This document shows positions 17,045 through 25,098 of a DNA stretch of 64,000 nucleotides, one piece after another; positions within the stretch are counted from its first letter, which is position 1; each line of letters opens with the position of its first letter. The DNA comes from an uncultured Oscillibacter sp. (lineage in GTDB: Bacteria; Bacillota; Clostridia; Oscillospirales; Oscillospiraceae): the NCBI GenBank assembly GCA_910583695.1, contig CAJTZL010000003.1, forward strand, positions 37,871 through 101,870, read 5' to 3'. The notes under the pieces are model-generated. The model saw nothing but the letters and a program-made list of their open reading frames with translations, did no database searches and had not been told where the DNA came from. Position numbers and translations under genes: made by a program.

Positions 17045-18060
17045 CGATGCCGGATACTGTAGGTATCGTTATTGCCAGCGAAAGACAAGCTAATCTTATC
17101 ACTAGAAATCTTCCACACATTCTGCATGGTAGAAGAGTCCTTCCCCCAGCCAACGTAACTGCTTCCGTTGTAGAGCTGGCAATACAGGCTACGGCCTCCA
17201 GTCATATAGGTGCCATCAGACTGGTTATCGCTACCATAAGGCACCAGAGACGCAAAACGATAGAATCTGCAATTGATCCTGCCGTTGCTGGCGGTGGTCA
17301 GGTTTCCGGCAGAAACTCTGATATCGGTATCGAGCGGAGTGCCAACATAACTCCCAGCGGAGTTTGTGAACTGGACATACATGTGGACTGTCGTCGTGTT
17401 GACAGGCTTGACAGTGATGATGGCATTCGTTGCCGTGGAAGGCGCCTTGTAAACGTCAGGATATGTGTATGCGGTTCCATGTCCCACGTCGTAGTGATAG
17501 GGGATCCATCCGCCTCCCTTATTGATCAGGCCCAGATCAATGCCATGGTCAGAGCCGTAGATGCCCAGGCAAACAAAGCCGTTCCGCAGATTTCCGCCAT
17601 TGTTAAAGCCGGTAGGAAGTTGGATATTGGCAAAGGCACTGGTATAGCTTGCACTATACGTCGAAAAAGCGTAATAGTGCGCACCAACTTCGCGCTCCCG
17701 GAACAGGGCAGAGCCCTTGATAACGGTCAGATCATCCACCGCCAGCGGATCAACGGAATTATCGGTGAAGTCCCCGAAATCACCAATAATGCCAGTGGGG
17801 GATTTAAATTCCGGGTCTGTGATCGGAATGGCTTCCACCATGATCCCAGTGGACTCCCCGCCGATTTCAGGAACGTCCTCCGCGAACACAACTTCCGTTG
17901 TTTCGGCATTTCTGGTCATGGGCATACCCGCGACGAGCATTTCAGTACCCTGCACCATCTCGGATTCAGGGATGTCCTCAGCGAAAGCGGTCGTGACGCT
18001 GGTGGCACTCAGCATCATCACGGACAAAAAGGCAGCCAGGATTCTTTTGTATCGTCTCAT
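17041..18060 (-). CDS. Secreted protein of unknown function
   Basis: 339 residues with a clear signal peptide (RRYKRILAAFLSVMMLSATSVTTAFA, cleavage near residue 27). No family recognised. The mature part has an acidic N-terminal region, then a Gly/Ser/Tyr-rich beta-type region (ANIQLPTGFNNGGNLRNGFVCLGIYG, DLGLINKGGGWIPYHYDVGHG, MYVQFTNSAGSYVGTPLD), like a beta-sandwich or carbohydrate-binding fold; this is an impression only. The stop lies inside a tandem repeat. It is one of several secreted proteins in this block beside ECF sigma genes. Confidence 0.75.
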   Translation of the reverse strand: MRRYKRILAAFLSVMMLSATSVTTAFAEDIPESEMVQGTEMLVAGMPMTRNAETTEVVFAEDVPEIGGESTGIMVEAIPITDPEFKSPTGIIGDFGDFTDNSVDPLAVDDLTVIKGSALFREREVGAHYYAFSTYSASYTSAFANIQLPTGFNNGGNLRNGFVCLGIYGSDHGIDLGLINKGGGWIPYHYDVGHGTAYTYPDVYKAPSTATNAIITVKPVNTTTVHMYVQFTNSAGSYVGTPLDTDIRVSAGNLTTASNGRINCRFYRFASLVPYGSDNQSDGTYMTGGRSLYCQLYNGSSYVGWGKDSSTMQNVWKISSDKISLSFAGNNDTYSIRHR

Positions 18061-18096
18061 GAAAACCTCCTATGTGTATCCATATTGAATGAACAA

Positions 18097-18123
18097 GGCC
18101 CGGAGAAATATTCTATCCGGGCC
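18097..18123 (-). terminator. Possible terminator after the acyltransferase gene
   Basis: GGCCCGG and CCGGGCC arms around a 13-nt loop; on the minus strand followed by TTGTTC, so a weak U-tract. Confidence 0.5.
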
Positions 18124-18164
18124 ACACAGAGCCCATTGGAATCACCCCCTTTCCACGCAATTCC

Positions 18165-19217
18165 TCATATCAGCCAACGCCGGACGACCGGGACCCGGGA
18201 CAGGACCATGTAAATGGCGCAACAGCAGCAAACAATCAGCCCGGAGATCAGCGGCACCGTCAGCAGCACAGGCCCGTCAGCGGCCCGAAAGCCCCACCGC
18301 GCAAATGCCTGTAAGAAGAAAATATGGGTAAGATAAATGCAAAACGAAGCCCTGGCAAGAAAGCCCGCCAGCTTCCTGCTGTTTTTCGAGAGAGAAACCG
18401 TTTGGCAGAGGTTCCACGTGCCTAAAACGACCAGAAAAACAAACACCCCCATCCCTTCTAAAAAGTGGCTGTCCGGTTTGCCCGCCGTGTAGGACGTGAG
18501 GCAGGTTCCCCAAAAGGTCAGAAGGAATCCACTCAAAAGAGTCAAGGCAGAAATACAACGGTTCGGCCGGGGATGATACACCGACAGGTAATGGCCCAGC
18601 AGCATATATCCAATGGAGGCGTAGGTCATATTCATCCTCCACTGAACAGGGATTCCGCTCAGCAGCGTAAACGGCCAGAATGTTCGGACCGTTGGATACA
18701 GAATGCCCAGCAGGAACCAGAGGGCCAGCGCATACTTCAAAAGCTGCTGATCGGCATATTGGACAAACAGCCGCGTAATGGGCAGGGCGGCGTAAGCCAG
18801 AAGCGTGATATGCAGATAGTACAAATGCTCCTCGTGGTGGAACAAAAGCAGGTGCTTCACCACGTCGATTACGTCTGGGAGGGTCAGGCTGTTCATCAGT
18901 TTCAGGGAAACGATTTTATAGCAAAGCGCCCAGAAGAAAAGGGCCGCTAAGATCCTGGGTAAATTTTTCGTGTAGAGCTTTTGGAAGGTCAGTTCCTTCT
19001 CCGGCTTCAGGAGCAGGACCCCGCTGGCCATGAAAAACAGCGGAACACACGCGTGAGCGAGACTGGTCCAAAGCAGAGCCGAGTACCAGGACGTGGTTCC
19101 AACTGTGCCGCCAGAAAACGGAGCGGCTGCCACATGACACAGCACAACATACAAAATGGCGGCGGTTTTCACCACGTCTATTTTTTGATCCCGCAAAAGT
19201 AGAGTATCGAAATTCAT
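18165..19217 (-). CDS. Acyltransferase family 3 membrane protein (OafA/WecH-like)
   Basis: 350 residues with about ten membrane segments. The N-terminal signature is typical: DVVKTAAILYVVLCHVAA (with the catalytic-type His), HACVPLFFMASGVLLL, then RILAALFFWALCYKI. Towards the end it has ASFCIYLTHIFFLQAFARWGF. These enzymes transfer acetyl or succinyl groups to surface glycans, peptidoglycan or antibiotics, and also occur as the N-half of VanT-type serine racemases; no racemase domain is present here. In this cluster of secreted proteins it may modify the cell surface (inference). Confidence 0.88.
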   Translation of the reverse strand: MNFDTLLLRDQKIDVVKTAAILYVVLCHVAAAPFSGGTVGTTSWYSALLWTSLAHACVPLFFMASGVLLLKPEKELTFQKLYTKNLPRILAALFFWALCYKIVSLKLMNSLTLPDVIDVVKHLLLFHHEEHLYYLHITLLAYAALPITRLFVQYADQQLLKYALALWFLLGILYPTVRTFWPFTLLSGIPVQWRMNMTYASIGYMLLGHYLSVYHPRPNRCISALTLLSGFLLTFWGTCLTSYTAGKPDSHFLEGMGVFVFLVVLGTWNLCQTVSLSKNSRKLAGFLARASFCIYLTHIFFLQAFARWGFRAADGPVLLTVPLISGLIVCCCCAIYMVLSRVPVVRRWLI

Positions 19218-19263
19218 ATCATATGATCCTCTGTCATGAAAACTATTTGCTGACTTCGGCTTC

Positions 19264-19770
19264 TTATAGGTGCCGAAATCCCATCAGAAAGAACTCCCTG
19301 GGACTTCCGCGCACGGACGGCTCTGCCGTATGATAGACTTCTCCGTTCATAATATGCGCTATTTGGAGCTGAGAGAGTCGGCTATTGTCCAGCAAGGAAA
19401 CATATGGAAGCATGGCCCGCATGGCCCAATTCAGCGCCGCTGTGGATTCCGGGCCATGGGACCGGGAAATTTTCAGCGGCCCGCCCAGGGCGAAATACCG
19501 GGCAACTTCAAACTCTGAAAGTCCTTCCCGCAAAATGGCCGCTCGGATCTCGCCTTGCATGAGCTCCGGCAGGCGTTTCCAGTCCACTGCGTTTAGCCCA
19601 TAGAGCAGAATGCAGTAGCGGCTGCTGTGGTTTATCGCCAACGCGGCTTTCCGCTTTTGGACGGTCAGCAGGTGAGCGTCCCAGCAAAAGAACGGGGCTG
19701 TTGCTTTCGCTGAGGAGGGCAGCCTCATTTTCAAGTGCCTTTGCAGGGGAATCGTGTAGCCAAATTCCAT
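19264..19770 (-). CDS. DUF6933-like protein
   Basis: 168 residues from the ATG at 19770, which has GAGAGG ten bases upstream; a TTG six codons earlier is possible. The sequence has the order I associate with DUF6933: a WDAHLLTVQKRKAALAINHSSRYCILLYG strand pair, then LPELMQGEIRAAILREGLSEFEVARYFA. The function of that family is not known. There is no signal peptide, so it should be cytoplasmic, unlike its neighbours. The C-terminal part (LSQLQIAHIMNGEVYHTAEPS) is short. Confidence 0.6.
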   Translation of the reverse strand: MEFGYTIPLQRHLKMRLPSSAKATAPFFCWDAHLLTVQKRKAALAINHSSRYCILLYGLNAVDWKRLPELMQGEIRAAILREGLSEFEVARYFALGGPLKISRSHGPESTAALNWAMRAMLPYVSLLDNSRLSQLQIAHIMNGEVYHTAEPSVRGSPREFFLMGFRHL

Positions 19771-19806
19771 TGCCAAACAGCCTCTCAATACTTTTCTTTG
19801 GAAGTC

Positions 19807-19834
19807 GGCGGGGCCTGACCACGCAGGCCCCGCC
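19807..19834 (-). terminator. GC-rich terminator hairpin, copy 1
   Basis: GGCGGGGCCTG / CAGGCCCCGCC, perfect 11-bp arms, 6-nt loop. Nearly identical to the hairpin at 21061-21088. On the minus strand it follows the end of the 19942-20463 gene. Confidence 0.7.
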
Positions 19835-19941
19835 CGTTATAAGACAGTTTTAGTCAGGGTTCTCCGGCCATTTTTTGGTGTCTATTCCGTCGGCGTCGGA
19901 TTAAGCGGCAAGAACATTTTTAGGGATATCTCATAACGACT

Positions 19942-20463
19942 TTACGTAAGGTCGAAAATCATCGTGCCTGGAGGAAGCGCAGAGTCGTTTTCAGTGGTAA
20001 AGTCATCAACGTCTAAACCTTCCCGCAGTTCCTCTGGAATGTAATTTGCATTGCCGATCACCATATAGGAGCCATTGATCTTTCCAACAAATTTCCACAT
20101 CCGGTAAACTTCCCCGGGTTCAAATGAGTCTTCCTGGAGCAAATTAAACGCATATAAATTGTCGCTTATTTTTCTGGACTCCTCAATAGAATAGCTTATC
20201 AAGGTAATCCCAGAGTTTTTATGCGCCAACTCAATATCCTCATTAGGGAAATATGCATACTGCGCCGAATCTTCGGTACTTACTTTCAATGCCTCCAAGA
20301 AGTCCGTCAAGCGTTTGATGACGTCTTCAGGCACATCACTTTCGACTATTTCCTGCTCCTGTTTATTTTGAGAAGCAATCTGCGAAAACTGGCCGACGCA
20401 CAGCGCAGCGAAAATACACAGCATTATGCCCAGCATGCTCCAGAGGAAAAATTTTTTCCGCAT
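19942..20463 (-). CDS. Membrane-anchored or secreted protein of unknown function
   Basis: 173 residues. An N-terminal hydrophobic segment (KKFFLWSMLGIMLCIFAALCVGQF) without a clear cleavage site suggests a membrane anchor. The outside part is acidic (VESDVPEDVIKRLTDFLEALKVSTEDS) and beta-rich (NLYAFNLLQEDSFEPGEVYRMWKFVGKINGSYMVIGN). No family recognised. It lies 14 bp below the next secreted-protein gene and is probably co-transcribed with it. Confidence 0.7.
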   Translation of the reverse strand: MRKKFFLWSMLGIMLCIFAALCVGQFSQIASQNKQEQEIVESDVPEDVIKRLTDFLEALKVSTEDSAQYAYFPNEDIELAHKNSGITLISYSIEESRKISDNLYAFNLLQEDSFEPGEVYRMWKFVGKINGSYMVIGNANYIPEELREGLDVDDFTTENDSALPPGTMIFDLT

Positions 20464-20477
20464 TCTGTACCCCTCGT

Positions 20478-21026
20478 TTAACGGGATGCGTTGTAGAAGT
20501 TAAGCGTTCCCTTTGCAATAGAATTGCTTACGTTATACTTCCCGGCAAACCCGTAATAGGTGTAGGAATACCAGAAATTCAAGCCAAAGTATGCCGCGCT
20601 GTATTCGCCGTTTTTGAATAGAGCGTAGTCAATCGCTTCGTATTCGTCTCTCGACGAATTGTACGTGGCATAGCCCGCCCGCAGGTATGTGTCGGTTTCA
20701 GGGTCATTGGACGACAGGGTGCCCGTAATCAAGAGCCCGCCATTGGTCAGGTCTTCCTGTTTGAATTTTTTGCTGCCACTCGACGCAAGCAGGTGCGTAA
20801 AACCTGTTCCGCCGTCCGTCGAAATCGAGAAAAGGTGATCCAAGCTGCTCATGGGCAAGGGAGAAACAGAATCCGAGTCCAGAACGGCTTCGCTTCCCTT
20901 TCCAACTACGCAGCTGTGATGTTCAGGTTCCACGCAGACAGGTTCTGCGGCGCTTGCCATCGTTTGCGTTCCCATAGCAAGGCACACAAGAAGTGCCAAG
21001 ATGAGGCTACAGATTCTCTTTTTCAT
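20478..21026 (-). CDS. Secreted protein of unknown function
   Basis: 182 residues with a signal peptide (KKRICSLILALLVCLAMGTQTMASAA). The mature region is Ser/Tyr-rich (DTYLRAGYATYNSSRDEYEAIDYALFKNGEYSAAYFGLNFWYSYTYYGFAGKYNVSNS) and looks like a small beta-sandwich. No homologue recognised. It is preceded by the second copy of the GC-rich terminator, so it may have its own promoter, which I did not find. Confidence 0.72.
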   Translation of the reverse strand: MKKRICSLILALLVCLAMGTQTMASAAEPVCVEPEHHSCVVGKGSEAVLDSDSVSPLPMSSLDHLFSISTDGGTGFTHLLASSGSKKFKQEDLTNGGLLITGTLSSNDPETDTYLRAGYATYNSSRDEYEAIDYALFKNGEYSAAYFGLNFWYSYTYYGFAGKYNVSNSIAKGTLNFYNASR

Positions 21027-21060
21027 CGCAATGCGCTCCTTATAATTTTTTGATGGTATT

Positions 21061-21088
21061 GGCGGGGCCTGACCACGCAGACCCCGCC
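21061..21088 (-). terminator. GC-rich terminator hairpin, copy 2
   Basis: GGCGGGGCCTG / CAGACCCCGCC around ACCACG; one base differs from the copy at 19807. It follows the stop of the 21109-21885 gene. Confidence 0.7.
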
Positions 21089-21108
21089 TGGCGTTAGGTA
21101 TATGCTGT

Positions 21109-21885
21109 TCACTTGTACTGCATCAGGGAAACGGTCACGTCTGCGGCGTCCCTGGGATCGGCGCCGCGAAGCATACAGGTAAATCCAGCCTGTTCCTCCG
21201 TCGTTCCGTCAGCAATGACAAAGGCCCGCGTCAGCGTTTTCCCCGGCGCAATGTCCACGGTGGTGAACCGCTCAAAGCTGCCCAGCACGCGATCCCGTCC
21301 CGCCAGGCAGGAGACGGCCGTCTGTCCGTTGTTCGTCACCGTAAGGACGATATGCTTTCCGTTCTCGGGAATGTAGGTCCCTCCAGTGGTGAAGCCCGTC
21401 ACCGTCTGGACTCGGGTCTTATCCTCGTCAATGCCAGTGGAACCTCCCTGCGTATCTACAGAACTGGGGGCGACCTCCGTGAAAGGCCCGATCTTCTGTC
21501 CAAGGGTGGGCTTTGCGGGGTTTGCGGGTTTCTTTCCGCCGGGATAAACGCGGGTCTCCAGCTCCGCGTTTTCCATGGTAGCGCCCAGCACTACGCTGTT
21601 CCGCTTTTCGCTCCAGGAGGAGGGAATATTCAAAAAATCGGTCAGCATCTCCACCGGGAGATAGTTGTGGACCTTGCCGGAGGGGTCCTGGTAGGTGACG
21701 ACAGCGGGGATATTCACGCCGTTTGCCGTATACTCTGCGCCGGGTTCCACTTTCACGTTGTCCAGAATGACGACGCCGGCTTCGCTGCTCTGGAGTTTTT
21801 CACCGGCTGCAGCAGCAGAACTGGCCAGACACACGATGACGGTCATAGCGAGCATACCAGAGAGGAAAGACTTCCATTTTTTCAT
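21109..21885 (-). CDS. Secreted protein with copper-amine-oxidase-N-like (stalk) domain
   Basis: 258 residues, signal peptide (KKWKSFLSGMLAMTVIVCLASSAAAA). Residues ~40-105 resemble the CuAO_N1/stalk fold common in clostridial surface proteins: ILDNVKVEPGAEYTANGVNIPAVVTYQDPSGKVHNYLPVEMLTDFLNIPSSWSEKRNSVVLG. The C-terminal half is a separate beta domain (KHIVLTVTNNGQTAVSCLAGRD). The ATG follows GAGGTGCATC. It lies 39 bp below the 21925-22485 gene and so probably belongs to the same transcript, behind the repeated GTTGC motif. Confidence 0.75.
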   Translation of the reverse strand: MKKWKSFLSGMLAMTVIVCLASSAAAAGEKLQSSEAGVVILDNVKVEPGAEYTANGVNIPAVVTYQDPSGKVHNYLPVEMLTDFLNIPSSWSEKRNSVVLGATMENAELETRVYPGGKKPANPAKPTLGQKIGPFTEVAPSSVDTQGGSTGIDEDKTRVQTVTGFTTGGTYIPENGKHIVLTVTNNGQTAVSCLAGRDRVLGSFERFTTVDIAPGKTLTRAFVIADGTTEEQAGFTCMLRGADPRDAADVTVSLMQYK

Positions 21886-21924
21886 GATGCACCTCGTCTC
21901 AAGCAGGATTATGGGAATAGAGCA

Positions 21925-22485
21925 TTATTCCGCATACTGATACACGTCGTACCAGACCCAGAACTCGGGATTGCGCTCGATGGTCATTGTCACTCTCCCG
22001 CTAAAGTCCGAAGCCCCACCGGAAATTTCGAAGACAGTGGCCTCGCCCTTCGGGATACGACCGAAGCAGGACCTGTGCATATCCGTCGCCTCGATCTCCA
22101 CATAGGTATAATCATTGCCGCTGAGGTTTTTTGTGGGGGAAGTATCAATTGCGGCGGCAAACACATTGCCATAACGGGCCTGTGCGGTATAGGGCGCACT
22201 GTAGGAATCGCTTCTGATATCAACGCCTCTGGAGTAATAATGCACTCCCCCCCGGGGGGTGGGCAGGGCCGTCCCGTTCATGAGGGCGGTCTTCTCAGCC
22301 TGGCTGAAACCGGCCCACGGTTTGAGGGAAAAAGTAAGCCCGCTCTCGGGATCAGTATAGGATTCTCCGATCTCCAGGATAACGGCATCACCCTGTTTAG
22401 GAGAAGCGGCGAAGCAGGGGACGGCCAGAGCCAGGCTCATGACCAGGACCAGAAGCAGAGACGTCAGTTTACGAATCTTTTTCAT
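21925..22485 (-). CDS. Secreted protein under the repeated upstream motif
   Basis: 186 residues from the ATG at 22485 (AAAGGAGAATACTC upstream). Signal peptide KKIRKLTSLLLVLVMSLALAVPCFAAS. No family recognised; the mature part has SPKQGDAVILEIGESYTDPESGLTFSLKPW and a beta-rich C-terminus. Its 5' region carries three copies of the motif also found before the ECF sigma operon, so it is the best candidate for the main target of that sigma factor. Confidence 0.75.
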   Translation of the reverse strand: MKKIRKLTSLLLVLVMSLALAVPCFAASPKQGDAVILEIGESYTDPESGLTFSLKPWAGFSQAEKTALMNGTALPTPRGGVHYYSRGVDIRSDSYSAPYTAQARYGNVFAAAIDTSPTKNLSGNDYTYVEIEATDMHRSCFGRIPKGEATVFEISGGASDFSGRVTMTIERNPEFWVWYDVYQYAE

Positions 22486-22855
22486 GAGTATTCTCCTTTT
22501 CATATTCATATATTTTGTTGGTGTGATGATTTTGGGTATGGTGGCGGCGGAGCGCCCGCTTACGTCTGCATGGGACTCACCTCTTTCTCATTTGTAGCCT
22601 GGGGCGATCACTTCCCCTATTACTAAAGAACCCCCAGAACCGGAAAGAGCAACACAAAAAGATTGCCATGATTGCGGTCAGGCTGTTCTCTTGTAATGCG
22701 AAGCCTTAGCTGCCCCCTATTACATAAGGAAACCTAAACCGGGAAAACGCAACAAAGAAATTTTCCGTTTGCCGCGCCCGGCGGTCCTCACGCAATGCGA
22801 AGCCTTAACTGCCCCCTATTACATAAGGAAACCTAAACCGGGAAAACGCAACATA
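22486..22855 (-). promoter_or_regulatory. Three copies of a GTTGC...AGGGG promoter-like motif, two inside 60-bp direct repeats
   Basis: On the minus strand, motif copies lie at 22812-22852, 22713-22753 and 22614-22653: GTTGC, a T/C-rich stretch with CCGG, then ATGTAATAGGGG or TAGTAATAGGGG. The first two are inside 60-bp direct repeats (22695-22754 and 22794-22853, one mismatch, 99 bp apart). Similar motifs precede the 23046-23480 gene and the sigma operon. No gene lies in the rest of this stretch. Confidence 0.65.
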
Positions 22856-22897
22856 AAAGGAAAGACCCGGAGCTACAGCTCCGAGTCTCTCCTTTTT
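22856..22897 (-). terminator. Terminator after the 23046-23480 gene
   Basis: AAAGGA-AGAC-CGGAGC, TACA loop, GCTCCG-GTCT-TCCTTTTT. T-runs on both strands. The 22898-23045 stretch between it and the gene holds nothing I can identify. Confidence 0.8.
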
Positions 22898-23045
22898 CAT
22901 ATACAATAGTGCGCAAAATGCAAAAGGTATTTTAGATGCTTTTTTCAGTATCCTCCAATGTCAATCTTTTATGGGGACTGCTTAAATCTCGCACTCTGCC
23001 AGTTTGAGCGGAAGCCAGACTTTTAATAAAATAACGTAAAATTCA

Positions 23046-23480
23046 TCAAGATATGGTAGAAGAATACTTCTCTGAGGATTCCACTAGATTTCCTCGGCTG
23101 TCATAAACATATATCGTAGCCTTCACGCGATAAGGGAATCCGCTATAAACGTTGTAAGTTTTGGCACTTCGAATTACAGAGGACTCGCTACTCCACCAGC
23201 TCTTTAACGTAGACCAAGTGCCATCTTTTTGTTGTAACTCTGCAAATATTTCAGCTGTATAGGACGGCTTTGTCATGGCGCTTACCTCACAAGAAGCCTC
23301 CCAGGTAAGCCCCTTACTGACATCCAAATCCACATAGAACGATGCAATATTTGCATATCTAGGTGATATTCCTTCGGTAGTGCTGCACTCGCCCGCAGCA
23401 AACGCGCTTCCTGATAGTAAGCACAGCACAACAAAAAGGGCCAATGTGGACAGAGTATTCCTTAATGCGTATCGGTTCAT
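23046..23480 (-). CDS. Secreted protein of unknown function
   Basis: 144 residues, signal peptide (LRNTLSTLALFVVLCLLSGSAFAAG). The mature part is ~115 residues and beta-rich, ending in VKATIYVYDSRGNLVESSEKYSS, similar to a small immunoglobulin-like or fibronectin-like domain. No family assigned. It has its own copy of the GTTGC motif at 23519-23558, which places it in the presumed regulon of the sigma factor encoded just upstream. Confidence 0.72.
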   Translation of the reverse strand: MNRYALRNTLSTLALFVVLCLLSGSAFAAGECSTTEGISPRYANIASFYVDLDVSKGLTWEASCEVSAMTKPSYTAEIFAELQQKDGTWSTLKSWWSSESSVIRSAKTYNVYSGFPYRVKATIYVYDSRGNLVESSEKYSSTIS

Positions 23481-23518
23481 TCGTGATCTCCTCCATTTTT
23501 TTGATGTTTGGGATTTTC

Positions 23519-23558
23519 TCCCTCATAATAAGGAGACACAGAATTTGCAAAATGCAAC
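23519..23558 (-). promoter_or_regulatory. GTTGC-type motif before the 23046-23480 gene
   Basis: Minus strand GGTTGCATTTTGCAA..., then TGTGTCTCCTTATTATGAGGG. It shares GGTTGCATTT and the TGTGTCTC segment with the motif before the sigma operon (24891-24929). Confidence 0.6.
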
Positions 23559-24317
23559 CTACAACACGAAAATATTTTCAACAAATTTTTTTACATCATC
23601 CGCCAGCAACTCGTTCGATGCGATTACGTCAATATAGATGTTATTTTTTAAATCGGTTGTAACTATATGAATGTAATCATCCTTAAAAATACAAAGGCCC
23701 TCATTACCATTGATTGTAATATTCTCAATGCTATCCGCATTTTCTGTGTCAACATTCAATGAACCGTGGCCATCGTATATAAGGACTTTAATCCACTCGC
23801 CATTTTCCTTTTCAAAGCTGGCATACCAATCGTATTCACCTTCAGTATACGCAAAATCCTCTGGCAACCATTGAATATCTATATTTTGGAAATATTCGAA
23901 CCCCGCTTTTGGATCATGAGTTCTTTGCGATCTGCCCTCATTGCGCTCCCTAATATCCAGTTGGGTATATTCTTCTGTAATTGTGCGCACAAGATTCAAT
24001 GTTGCTACACGGAACTCTTCGGAAACGGCAAAAGCGGTGGTAAACAGAAGCACGGAAATTCCCATAATGACCGCCGCCAGCCGCAGGACCTTCCCGGCCT
24101 TCCGCAGCCCGATCCTGCGCTGCTCCCTGGCAAAATGGCGGTCGATGGTTTCCAGGCACCGCTTGTCCACACTCTCCGGCACCTCGGCCTCCGGGTTATC
24201 CTGGAGCATTTCATTGAGGGCTATCAGTTGCTCGCCCTCCTTCTTCGCCACGCCCTCCATCAGCAGGGCAAAGTAGGCGTCGTCAAGTTCCTCAAGCAAG
24301 CGTTCGTGCTCGGTCAT
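23559..24317 (-). CDS. Putative anti-sigma factor, single-pass membrane protein (DUF4367-like)
   Basis: About 252 residues. N-terminal ~80 residues are a cytoplasmic helical region (RLLEELDDAYFALLMEGVAKKEGEQLIALNEMLQDN), then a transmembrane segment VLRLAAVIMGISVLLFTTAFAV near residue 100. The extracytoplasmic domain has the layout of DUF4367 (FQNIDIQWLPEDFAYTEGEYDWYASFEKENGEWIKVLIYDGHG ... IITINGNEGLCIFKDDYIHIVTTDLKNN-type strands). It overlaps the upstream sigma gene by 26 bp, which fits a sigma/anti-sigma pair. ATG at 24317 has AAAGGAG nine bases upstream. It should hold the sigma factor at the membrane until an outside signal is sensed. Confidence 0.78.
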   Translation of the reverse strand: MTEHERLLEELDDAYFALLMEGVAKKEGEQLIALNEMLQDNPEAEVPESVDKRCLETIDRHFAREQRRIGLRKAGKVLRLAAVIMGISVLLFTTAFAVSEEFRVATLNLVRTITEEYTQLDIRERNEGRSQRTHDPKAGFEYFQNIDIQWLPEDFAYTEGEYDWYASFEKENGEWIKVLIYDGHGSLNVDTENADSIENITINGNEGLCIFKDDYIHIVTTDLKNNIYIDVIASNELLADDVKKFVENIFVL

Positions 24318-24870
24318 GGCTTTCATCTCCTTTCATCAGTGCCGCCGCCTTCCGTTTGGCCCGTGTCAGCCGCATCCGCACGCTGTCCGGCTTGCAGCGT
24401 AAAAATTCCGCCAGTTCCTCGTTGTCCTGCCGCAGTACATACTTCCGGTAAAGAAGCTCCCGGTCCTGCTCGGGAAGCTGGGGCCATACCCTGTACAGGG
24501 CGTTCATCTGCTCCTCCAGTTCCAGCCGTGTTTCCGGCGGCGGGTCCGGCGATTCCAGCCGCTCCAGGCCGGCGTTCCCAATCGGTACGATATGCCTGTC
24601 CACGACCGTCTGATGCCGCTGGAAATTCCTGGCCCTGTTTTTGACGGTATATACAATATACACCGATAGGGCGGGGGCTGGCAAGCCCATAAGCGTATGA
24701 ACTTTTTTGCAGAGACTTTCTACGGCGTCCTGTACGATGTCCTCGCAGTCCTGGCAGTCGGGGATCATGCGCAGAACGGTCGCGTACATCAGTCGGGAAT
24801 ATTTTTGGTACAGGTCCTTCATGAAGGCTTTGCCGCTTGGGTCTCCCGCGGGTACCGTGAATACGATCAC
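24292..24870 (-). CDS. ECF-type RNA polymerase sigma factor
   Basis: 192 residues. Region 2 is visible at residues 16-60 (FMKDLYQKYSRLMYATVLRMIPDCQDCEDIVQDAVESLCKK) and region 4 at ~135-180 (LPEQDRELLYRKYVLRQDNEELAEFLRCKPDSVRMRLTRAKRKA). GTG start after GGAGGGATAAAA. It overlaps the gene for its membrane partner. A GTTGC-type motif just upstream (24891-24929) is shared with nearby secreted-protein genes, so it probably drives its own operon. Confidence 0.88.
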   Translation of the reverse strand: MIVFTVPAGDPSGKAFMKDLYQKYSRLMYATVLRMIPDCQDCEDIVQDAVESLCKKVHTLMGLPAPALSVYIVYTVKNRARNFQRHQTVVDRHIVPIGNAGLERLESPDPPPETRLELEEQMNALYRVWPQLPEQDRELLYRKYVLRQDNEELAEFLRCKPDSVRMRLTRAKRKAAALMKGDESHDRARTLA

Positions 24871-24890
24871 TTTTATCCCTCCTTATTTTT

Positions 24891-24929
24891 CCCTATATAC
24901 TAAGAGACACGGAAATCCGGAAATGCAAC
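24891..24929 (-). promoter_or_regulatory. GTTGC-type motif before the ECF sigma operon
   Basis: Minus strand GGTTGCATTTCCGG, then TGTCTCTTAGTATATAGGG about 20 bases further. It matches the motif before 23046-23480 and the three copies before 21925-22485; this is the expected pattern for an autoregulated ECF promoter. Confidence 0.6.
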
Positions 24930-25026
24930 CAAAAAATTTTATCTTTTTTAGAAAAAAGGTAAAAACAAGAAAACCCTGCACAACCAAAGGCCGCTGCGTA
25001 AAGAAATCGTGCAAAAGGCTTTGTTT

Positions 25027-25053
25027 CCCGCACAAACTATGCTATACTAAAAA
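25027..25053 (+). promoter_or_regulatory. Possible promoter of the second sigma gene
   Basis: TTTGTT/TTGTTT near 25020-25026 and TATACT near 25043-25048 with a spacer of about 16 bp; no GTTGC motif is present here, unlike the other sigma operon. Confidence 0.45.
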
Positions 25054-25098
25054 ATATTCCAGTATCATCAGACGAACAGGAGAAAGGCAGGTGGTTCC

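Noticed and set aside
16990..18213. 407-residue plus-strand frame opposite the secreted protein
   Set aside because: Low-complexity start from the tandem repeat; antisense to a gene with a signal peptide and good ribosome site.
22695..22853. Direct repeats considered as a CRISPR array
   Set aside because: Only two 60-bp units, 39-bp gap, no cas genes; they match promoter motifs.
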